Source: an uncultured Prevotella sp.
GTDB lineage: Bacteria > Bacteroidota > Bacteroidia > Bacteroidales > Bacteroidaceae
Length of the DNA: 39,156 nucleotides
NCBI GenBank assembly: GCA_934183135.1
Contig: CAKPRX010000011.1
Coordinates: forward strand, 1-39,156
Reading direction: 5' to 3'
Translations under genes and position numbers: made by a program
In this document: positions 24,637 through 31,589 of the stretch, in pieces
How the letters are laid out: each line of letters begins with the position of its first letter
How positions within the stretch are numbered: position 1 is the first letter of the stretch
Notes under the pieces: generated by a model
What the model was told of the DNA's origin: nothing
What the model saw: only the letters and a program-made list of their open reading frames with translations
Databases searched by the model: none

Positions 24637-27271
24637 ATGAGACGAAGAAAACTACTCAGTTTCGCTATGCTCGCCCTATTCCTATTGGGGGGGGGTAATT
24701 AGCATCTCCGCTCTAACCAAGAGCGACAGTGAAACCACAGAGGTCGTAGAGATGAACGACAAGTACTATCCATCACTACAGGCCGCTATTGACGCGGCTC
24801 CAGCCGGCCAAGAGGCTTTTAGCTCCATACGGGTGCATGCAGATATTACCGATTTCGGAACCCTCAATATCAAAGACAAGAAGATTTATCTTAACTTTAA
24901 CGGCCATAAACTCACCGGAACGAGCATCGACGTAGATGGTGCCAACGCCTATCTGGCAGTCGAAGACGGCGGGGCTGGAGATACAAAGGTAAACACAGAC
25001 TACTCCATTACCGATACGCACGTGGGGCGCATCACTCTGACCCAATCAATTAACGCACTCAATGGAGCCACAGTCGAATGGAGAAGCGGTGTCCTTGAAG
25101 CTACTGCTACTGTTCCTGGTAAAAAACAAGCTGCCCTCAGGGCTGTTGGCGACCAGACGGGACAGACCTCTATTGCCTCTACCATACATGTATATGGCGG
25201 ATATGTCAAGGGCGTAGAGGGATGTGTAAGCGTATTGGGCCGTGGTGCTACAGCCGAAATCAAGCAATATCAGACATATCCCATACTCGAAGCCACGGAC
25301 AACGCCCCGGTTGCGGGAAATGGATCAAATGAGGATGGAAAGAAATACGGTGGCACCTCTATCACTATAGGCAAGTCTACCATTATCGGAAAAATTGAGA
25401 GCACGGGCTATGTGGCCTGTGGCGTATATCACCCACAGAGTGGCACGCTCACCATCGAGGACGGAGCCAACATTGTGGCCGTAGGTGGAGCCGGCATAGT
25501 GATGCGCGGTGGTAAGCTCGATATCAAGGGTGGAACCATAACAGCTACCGGCGATGCCAACCTTACGGGCTATGTAGGTGACAATAAGAATGCTATACCC
25601 ACCAGCGGTATAGTCTATGACTACAAAGCGGGCTACCCCGACCATGCCAACATGAGCGTCCAGGTTACGGGCGGAACCATTACGGGTGCCCACTCTGCCG
25701 TAGAGCTGATAGCTGACAGCGGCGAAAAGGGTACCATAACGCTGCAGGGCGGCACCTACTCGTCGGACGTAACTGCGTTTCTGGCACCTGGATACCACAT
25801 CACCAAGGATGCCGATGGCAAATATACACCTGCTCTGTACGAGGCAAAGGTAACCAAGAGCGATGGAACAGTCTATTACGCCTCGCTCGCCGATGCGCTA
25901 TCTAAAAGCTATGGCGTCAAACGCACGATAACACTGCTTGCCGATGCAACGCTGAACGACGTAGTTAGATGTTACGACCAGGCCGGTAGCATGACGCTCG
26001 ACCTGAATGGCCACAATATAGAGATGTGTAAAAATGCCTATATAGGCCACTACTTTAATGGTGAGCTGACGCTCTGCGACAGCCAGGGCACAGGCCGAAT
26101 ATACAATACTGAAGGCCTCAGCGAAGACGTAAAATGCCTGTTCTCTGTGGGCAGCGAACAGAAAAGTACCTTTACCATGCAGAGCGGCACCATCGACGCT
26201 ACGGACTTAGACTGTGTGTTTAATGTAGATAAAACATACGGCCACATAAATATCACCGGTGGAACGGTAAAGAACTTCGCGAAGGGAGTGGAAGGCCAAA
26301 GCAAGCCTATCTTCAACCTCAACGGTGGCGACAATAGCCATGTGAAGATTACCGGTGGCACGTTCTCCGAGCAGGTACCGTATTTCAATAAAGAAGAATA
26401 TATACTAGAAAAAAGCCAAACTAAATATCTCTTCACTGTATCCAAGATAGCCATGGTTATTACTTATGAAAATTCCAGTACCACGTCATCTATAGGATCT
26501 ATAGGTGGGGTCTTCCCTATTGGCTATAAAGATGAAGGGGGAAATACCATGGCCAAGATGGAAGTAAAGATCAACATTCCAAATGTCACCCTTAGGCTGG
26601 ACCGCTCCTTTGCCAAGGACAAGTGGGAAGCCCTCTATCTGCCTTACGCCATCAAGGTTACCGATAAGCTGCTGGCCAACTTTGACGTGGCAGAGATATG
26701 GGACACCGAGCTTAAAGAGAAGGACGAGACGACCGCCATCGAGTTTATCAAGCTCAAGGCCGGCCAGGAGATACCCGCCTATACCCCCTGCCTGGTAAAG
26801 CGTAAGGGCGATACGAGTAGTTTTGAAGTTGAGGGCACCGATGTAACTACTACGGTACCTTCTGAGCCCATCAACTGCTCGACCGTCAAGCAGCTGTTCA
26901 CCTTCTATGGCGTACTGGGCATCACCTCGTTTGCCGATATGGACTTTACGTCAAAGAGCTACTACGTGCTGGATGCCGAGAACCAAACCCTGGTCCAGGT
27001 AGACGGTACCAACTCGCTCTGGGCCCTCAAGTTCTATATGACCATCGAGAACCGCAACACTACCCAGGCATCGGCACCCCAGGCATCGCGGGTAGCCATG
27101 CGCGTAATTGGCGACGGAGGCGAGGTTACCGAGATAACCGAACTGGTAACCCCCACAGCCAAGGCCGATGGCCGCGTGTACAATCTGCAGGGCATCTGCG
27201 TGGGTACCACCACCGAGGGCCTGCCCGCAGGAGTATATATACAGAATGGACGTAAGATAATCGTAAAATAA
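24637..27271 (+). CDS. Secreted beta-helix surface protein, frame interrupted by a G9 tract (probable phase-variable gene, OFF)
   Basis: The ATG at 24637 opens MRRRKLLSFAMLALFLLGGG and hits TAG at 24700 because of nine G at 24687-24695. With eight G the frame would read LFLLGGVISISALTKSDSE and join the long frame from 24752 (839 residues), giving 877 residues with a normal signal peptide. The internal ATG at 24752 leaves no signal peptide, so I do not take it as the true start. Residues about 60-600 are beta-helix-like, with repeated motifs such as LDIKGGTITATG, VQVTGGTITG, ITLQGGTYSSDVTAFL and VKITGGTFSEQVPYF, in two halves each opening with a 'YYPSLQAAI/YYASLADAL' segment and a LNGH(N/K) motif. 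A C-terminal beta domain and the tail GLPAGVYIQNGRKIIVK follow. No active site is recognised; an adhesin or glycan-binding role is inferred. Confidence 0.75.
24687..24695 (+). repeat. Poly-G tract (nine G) inside the signal-peptide coding region
   Basis: Nine consecutive G are flanked by CTATT and TAATT. Slippage by one base changes the reading frame of the downstream gene; eight or eleven G would be in frame. It is the longest G run on the plus strand of the window that I noticed. Confidence 0.9.
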
Positions 27272-27296
27272 CCCACAAAAAAGAATCATAAGCAAT

Positions 27297-27467
27297 ATGA
27301 AGAAACAATATGTAGCGCCCCGGTCAGAACTTATACTGACCGCCCCCACTGTACTGGCCGCCGCAAGTGGCGATACTTTCGGAATTACAATCGGGGATAA
27401 AGCCGTGTCAGGTAAGCGTTATTCCAGAAGATGGGAAGACGACGACTACGAGTACGAAGGCGAATAA
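27297..27467 (+). CDS. 56-residue MKKxYxxP-type small peptide
   Basis: A short gene starting 25 bases after the beta-helix gene stop. It encodes MKKQYVAPRSELILTAPTVL, then AAASGDTFGITIGDK, and a charged end RRWEDDDYEYEGE. The N-terminal MKKxYxxPxxExI pattern, a short hydrophobic middle ending in A-x-SGD, and an acidic/basic tail are shared by many small uncharacterised Bacteroidales proteins that I recall lying beside secreted-protein genes. It is not a classical signal peptide. It shares the transcript of the beta-helix gene, ending at the terminator at 27524-27583. Its function is unknown. Confidence 0.65.
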   Translation: MKKQYVAPRSELILTAPTVLAAASGDTFGITIGDKAVSGKRYSRRWEDDDYEYEGE

Positions 27468-27523
27468 GGCCACGTAAGGACATAAAAGGGTAAACGCCGA
27501 TGCGCAATCCCGAAGAATACCAG

Positions 27524-27583
27524 GCATCGCCCGCTGTCAAAATGGGGAGAACACCCATAAGACATTCGGGCGATGCTTTTTTT
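27524..27583 (+). terminator. Strong terminator of the beta-helix/peptide unit
   Basis: GCATCGCCCG (27524-27533) pairs perfectly with CGGGCGATGC (27567-27576); inside, TGTC/GACA and ATGGG/CCCAT continue the stem. Seven T follow (27577-27583). Confidence 0.93.
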
Positions 27584-27680
27584 ATAGGCAGTGCGCTGAA
27601 GGAGGCCATCATGGCAAGGGGCCTGCTGGCAAGGTACTTAAATTTAGTCATCCTGCACCCTGCCCGGGGTGTGGGGCGAA

Positions 27681-27708
27681 TAGGTATTAGTATATAGGTA
27701 TTAGTATA
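27681..27708. repeat. Tandem 14-bp duplication
   Basis: TAGGTATTAGTATA occurs twice in exact tandem (27681-27694 and 27695-27708), directly before the TGCGCA repeats. Confidence 0.85.
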
Positions 27709-27710
27709 TC

Positions 27711-27768
27711 GCGCAAATTCTGCGCAGTTGGTAGGCAAATTCTGCGCACCTCCGCGCAGATACTGCGC
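27711..27768. repeat. Cluster of TGCGCA-type repeats and a hairpin
   Basis: GCGCAAATTCTGCGCA (27711-27726) is followed by a shortened copy GCAAATTCTGCGCA (27735-27748) and by GCGCAG-ATA-CTGCGC (27754-27768), a six-base-pair hairpin. The spacing is about 20-24 bases. The reverse complement of the hairpin core at 24304-24319 differs from the first copy by one missing base. Confidence 0.7.
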
Positions 27769-28094
27769 AGGGCTTTGCTCCGTGCTGTATGCCAATAGGT
27801 TACCGATACCTGTCAGATGGCTGCGCATACTGCCCTACCCCGAACTCGGATATACGGCGTGCTAAGGGCGAAGCGTCGTCTCGGATTAGGGTTTAGCCAG
27901 CCGTAGAATTGAATATCATGGGATTTTTTTGTACATGAGCACACGTTTTTCGGATATTGGCATCGGTTAACATTGTATGAGCCATCAGTAACCGATAAGA
28001 CTGTCGGGGAAAAAAACTGGCCGAACCCCTTTGATTATTCGAAAAAAATAATTAAATTTGAGTATCCTTTCAAGGAAAAAACGGCCATTGTAAG

Positions 28095-28126
28095 TTGCCA
28101 GGGCTTACATTTTTTTATTAATTTTG
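28095..28126 (+). promoter_or_regulatory. Promoter for uvrB
   Basis: TTG (28095-28097), a 21-base spacer and an exact TAATTTTG (28119-28126). The ATG is at 28132, only five bases after the -7 element, so the mRNA would be leaderless or nearly so. Confidence 0.6.
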
Positions 28127-28131
28127 CAATT

Positions 28132-30165
28132 ATGAATTTCAATTTGGTTTCCGACTATGCCCCCACGGGCGACCAGCCCACGGCCATAAGCCAACTCACC
28201 GCTGGCGTAGAGCGGGGCGACAAGGCCCAGGTGCTGCTGGGTGTCACCGGTTCGGGCAAGACCTTCACGGTGGCCAACGTGATAAACAATGTGAACCGCC
28301 CTACCCTCATCCTGAGTCACAACAAGACCCTGGCAGCCCAGCTGTACCAAGAGATGAAGGGCTTCTTCCCCCATAACGCCGTAGAGTACTACGTATCGTA
28401 CTACGACTACTATCAGCCAGAAGCCTACCTGCCCTCCTCTGACACCTATATAGAGAAAGACCTCGCCATTAACGAGGACATTGACAAGCTGAGGCTCAGC
28501 GCCGTGAGCGCCCTGCTCTCAGGCCGCCGCGATGTCATCGTGGTGTCGTCCGTGTCGTGTATATACGGCATGGGCGGGCCCACCACCATGAGCAACAGCA
28601 TCATCTCTATCAGGCAGGGCGAGCAGAAAGACCGCAATGCCTTTCTGCGGCAGCTGGTAGACGCCCTGTACATACGCAACGACATAGAGCTGGCCCGCGG
28701 CACGTTCAGGGTAAAGGGCGACACGGTAGACATAGCCATGGCGTACAGCGACAACATACTGCGGGTAAGCTGGTGGGACGACGAGATAGACAGCATAGAG
28801 GAGCTGGACAGCACGACGTTTGGCCGGATAGCCTCTTTCAGCGAATACCAGATATACCCGGCCAACCTGTTTGTCACCTCCAAGGAGCAGACCGAGGTGG
28901 CCATACGCCAGATACAGGACGACCTGGTCAGGCAGGTAGACTACTTTACCTCCATAGGCGACACCATCAAGGCGCAGCGCATCAAGGAGCGCGTAGAGTA
29001 CGACATGGAGATGATAAAGGAGCTGGGACACTGCAGTGGCATCGAGAACTACTCCAGGTACTTCGACGGACGCGAGCCGGGCGAGAAGCCATACTGCCTG
29101 TTGGACTTCTTTCCCACAGACTATCTCATGGTGATAGACGAGAGCCACGTCACCGTGCCACAGATAAACGCCATGTACGGGGGCGACCGCGCCCGCAAGC
29201 AGAACCTGGTCGAATATGGGTTCAGACTGCCTGCCGCGTTTGACAACAGGCCCCTCCGCTTCGAGGAGTTCCAGGCCATGACCAACCAGGTTATCTATGT
29301 GTCGGCCACGCCAGCCGACTACGAGCTGCAGGAAGCCGAGGGCGTGGTGGTCGAACAGATAATACGCCCCACGGGCCTCCTGGATCCCGAGATAGAGGTT
29401 CGCCCGAGCGAGAACCAGATAGACGACTTGCTGGACGAGATACTGACACGCACCAACCGCCACGAGCGGGTGCTTATCACCACCCTTACCAAGCGCATGG
29501 CCGAGGAGCTCACCGAGTTCCTGCTCAACCACTCGGTACGGGCCAACTACATACACAGCGACGTGGCCACGCTGGACCGCGTAAAGATAATGACCGACCT
29601 GCGAGCCGGCGTGTACGACGTACTGGTAGGCGTTAACCTGCTGCGCGAGGGCCTGGACCTGCCCGAGGTATCCCTGGTGGCCATACTCGATGCCGACAAG
29701 GAGGGATTTCTGCGCAGCCACCGCTCGCTGACCCAGACGGCAGGTCGTGCAGCCCGCAATGTCAACGGCAAGGTCATCATGTATGCCGACACGATAACCG
29801 ACAGCATGCGCCGCACCATAGAGGAGACCGCCCGCAGGCGTACCATACAGCTAAAGTACAATGAGGAACACCACATTACGCCCCAGCAGATAAAGAAAGA
29901 GATTAAGTCGGCCCTGCCCACGGCCAAGTCCCAGCCCACAGAGGCCGGCCCCATGGTGGCATGCAAGCCCTACACCGAGCCAGAACCCGCTGCCTTTGCC
30001 GCCGACCCCATCGTGCTGAAGATGTCCAAGGCCCAACTGCAGAAGAGCATAGAGCGTACCACGGCACTGATGAAGCAGGCCGCCAGGAATCTCGACTTCA
30101 TCCAGGCCGCCCAGTATCGCGACGAGATTATCAGACTACAGGGCGAGCTGGCCAATAAGGAATGA
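28132..30165 (+). CDS. uvrB: Excinuclease ABC subunit B
   Basis: Starting at MNFNLVSDYAPTGDQPTAIS (28132) gives 677 residues, the normal UvrB length; the frame runs back to 27973 but that part lacks family sequence. UvrB is the damage-verifying helicase-like subunit of nucleotide excision repair, loaded by UvrA and cut-partner of UvrC. Visible: Walker A GVTGSGKT (37-44), the damage-probing beta-hairpin YYDYYQPEAYLPSSDTYIEK, helicase motif II VIDESHVT, motif V/VI segments LVGVNLLREGLDLPEVSLVA and SLTQTAGRAARN, and the C-terminal UVR motif (about residues 635-670) that contacts UvrC. No partner gene is in the window. It seems transcribed alone from the promoter at 28095-28126. Confidence 0.98.
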   Translation: MNFNLVSDYAPTGDQPTAISQLTAGVERGDKAQVLLGVTGSGKTFTVANVINNVNRPTLILSHNKTLAAQLYQEMKGFFPHNAVEYYVSYYDYYQPEAYLPSSDTYIEKDLAINEDIDKLRLSAVSALLSGRRDVIVVSSVSCIYGMGGPTTMSNSIISIRQGEQKDRNAFLRQLVDALYIRNDIELARGTFRVKGDTVDIAMAYSDNILRVSWWDDEIDSIEELDSTTFGRIASFSEYQIYPANLFVTSKEQTEVAIRQIQDDLVRQVDYFTSIGDTIKAQRIKERVEYDMEMIKELGHCSGIENYSRYFDGREPGEKPYCLLDFFPTDYLMVIDESHVTVPQINAMYGGDRARKQNLVEYGFRLPAAFDNRPLRFEEFQAMTNQVIYVSATPADYELQEAEGVVVEQIIRPTGLLDPEIEVRPSENQIDDLLDEILTRTNRHERVLITTLTKRMAEELTEFLLNHSVRANYIHSDVATLDRVKIMTDLRAGVYDVLVGVNLLREGLDLPEVSLVAILDADKEGFLRSHRSLTQTAGRAARNVNGKVIMYADTITDSMRRTIEETARRRTIQLKYNEEHHITPQQIKKEIKSALPTAKSQPTEAGPMVACKPYTEPEPAAFAADPIVLKMSKAQLQKSIERTTALMKQAARNLDFIQAAQYRDEIIRLQGELANKE

Positions 30166-30268
30166 TTATCGGGGCCACCGCCCCAATCGTCACAGTCCTC
30201 AAGTGTACTGCAAACAAATAATTTACGTTAAATATGGCAGATTGTTTCTTCCGTACAGCAGTTTTTAG

Positions 30269-30276
30269 TAATTTTG
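30269..30276 (+). promoter_or_regulatory. -7 element (TAATTTTG) for the DUF4468-porin-menA operon
   Basis: An exact TAnnTTTG element 28 bases before the ATG at 30305; the -33 partner is weak. Confidence 0.5.
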
Positions 30277-30304
30277 TGAAACTTAACACAAAAAAATATA
30301 GATT

Positions 30305-31357
30305 ATGAAGAAACTACTGATAGCCATCATCGCGCTTGCCCCCATGTTCTGCCACGCTCAGAACGTCAAGCCCCTCACCCCTGAACAGAAGTTGGAACAG
30401 GCTCAAAAGCAGCTGGAAGAGGCTCAGAAAGCAGTAGAGGCCGCCAAGGCCAATGCCGCCAAGGCACAGAAAGCCGCCGCTGAAGCCAAGGCCAAGGCAG
30501 CCGCCGAGGCCAAGGCCATAGAGGATTCGGCCAAGCAGGCCAAGGCTAAGGAGTTGGCAGCCAAGCAGGCAGCTATACAGGAACAGATAAAGAAGGCCCA
30601 GGCCGAGGCAGCACGGCTCAATGCCGAGGCCGAGAAACTGAACGCCGAGGCTAAGGAGGCAGGTACCACCGTACCCGCCACGCCTCAGAAACCGGCCGAG
30701 AAGAAAGCCCCTGCCGAGCAGAAAGCCCAGACCAATGCCAACGGCGACATAGAATATACCAACACCAACGGATGGTCTACCGTGGCCGCTCCTGCCGTGA
30801 GCCCTAAAACCGCAGCCAAGAAGGTAACCGACACCGAAGACCTCACCCCCTATCTCGCCGGGGCCGTGCCCGTGGTTAACGGCAAGGTAGTGTTCGGCCT
30901 GGACATCGACGTGCCGGGCAAGAGCGCCGGGGAGATATACGACAAGGTATTCGAGTACATCAACAACCTGACCGTAGACGACAACCAGAACACCAAGGGC
31001 GAGGCACGCAGCAAGATAGTCATCGTGAACAAGGGCACGCACTCCATGGCCGCCAAGATGTACGAGTGGCTGGTGTTCACGAACAACTTTGTGATGATAG
31101 ACCAGACCGAATTTAACTACACGCTTATCGCCACCTGTACAGAGGGGCACTTGCACGTGTCGCTGGAGCGCATCTCGTACACCTACGAGGCCAACCGCAG
31201 CACCGGGTTTACCCTGCCGGCCCAGGAGGTTATCACGGACAAGGCCAGTCTGAACAAGAAGATGACCAAGATGGTAGCGCCTTATGGCAAGTTCCGTCGC
31301 AAGACCATAGACCGTAAGAATGAGATATTCGCAGGTATCACTAATCTGTTCAAGTAA
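30305..31357 (+). CDS. Secreted DUF4468-domain protein with Ala-rich coiled coil
   Basis: A 350-residue protein starting with the signal peptide MKKLLIAIIALAPMFCHA. Residues about 23-115 are a long Ala/Lys/Glu/Gln coiled coil (for example EQKLEQAQKQLEEAQKAVEA), built of imperfect heptad repeats. A Pro-rich linker follows to about 145. The C-terminal part (VFGLDIDVPGKSAGEIYDKV to YEANRSTGFTLPA) is a DUF4468 domain, a Bacteroidetes family of unknown function with a TBP-like fold. It probably sits in the periplasm, where the coiled coil may give length or an oligomer. It is the first gene of a five-gene operon; eight bases separate it from the next gene. Confidence 0.85.
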   Translation: MKKLLIAIIALAPMFCHAQNVKPLTPEQKLEQAQKQLEEAQKAVEAAKANAAKAQKAAAEAKAKAAAEAKAIEDSAKQAKAKELAAKQAAIQEQIKKAQAEAARLNAEAEKLNAEAKEAGTTVPATPQKPAEKKAPAEQKAQTNANGDIEYTNTNGWSTVAAPAVSPKTAAKKVTDTEDLTPYLAGAVPVVNGKVVFGLDIDVPGKSAGEIYDKVFEYINNLTVDDNQNTKGEARSKIVIVNKGTHSMAAKMYEWLVFTNNFVMIDQTEFNYTLIATCTEGHLHVSLERISYTYEANRSTGFTLPAQEVITDKASLNKKMTKMVAPYGKFRRKTIDRKNEIFAGITNLFK

Positions 31358-31365
31358 TCACCTAC

Positions 31366-31584
31366 ATGATTATAAACGAAAATATAGACCACGGCCGACA
31401 TAGGAGGGGCGGCCCCGATAGCCGTTTCTTCAAGATTCGCAATCTGCTGAACCTCCTCTTTATGCTCCTCGCCATTGTCGGCGTTGCCGTGTACGCTCTA
31501 TCAAGCCATACGACCGGTACTGTCATCGTGCTGGTCGCTATGGTGTTCAAGTTTATAGAATGTTGCCTCAGAATTATTCGTTAA
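31366..31584 (+). CDS. 72-residue two-TM membrane protein
   Basis: A small protein with a charged N-terminus (MIINENIDHGRHRRGG) and two hydrophobic helices, LLNLLFMLLAIVGVAVYAL and GTVIVLVAMVFKFIECCL, ending RIIR. Its position between a DUF4468 protein and a porin, and its length, match small conserved Bacteroidales membrane proteins of unknown role. Its stop overlaps the first possible ATG of the porin gene (TAATG at 31582-31586), so translation of the two is probably coupled. Confidence 0.75.
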   Translation: MIINENIDHGRHRRGGPDSRFFKIRNLLNLLFMLLAIVGVAVYALSSHTTGTVIVLVAMVFKFIECCLRIIR

Positions 31585-31589
31585 TGATA

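Larger units (their letters stand above)
27584..28094. other. Gene-free region upstream of uvrB
   Basis: About 510 bases with no credible gene. Besides the repeats at 27681-27768, it has AT-rich sequence toward uvrB and no clear promoter before 28095. The continuous frame from 27973 into uvrB is an upstream extension without family sequence and is not a gene start. Confidence 0.6.

Noticed and set aside
24752..27271. Taking the beta-helix gene as a normal gene starting at the ATG at 24752
   Set aside because: That start lacks a signal peptide in a protein that otherwise looks secreted, while the frame before the G tract supplies a perfect one after a one-base change.
27681..27768. CRISPR array
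   Set aside because: The repeats are too short, too few and unevenly spaced, partly palindromic, and no cas gene is present.
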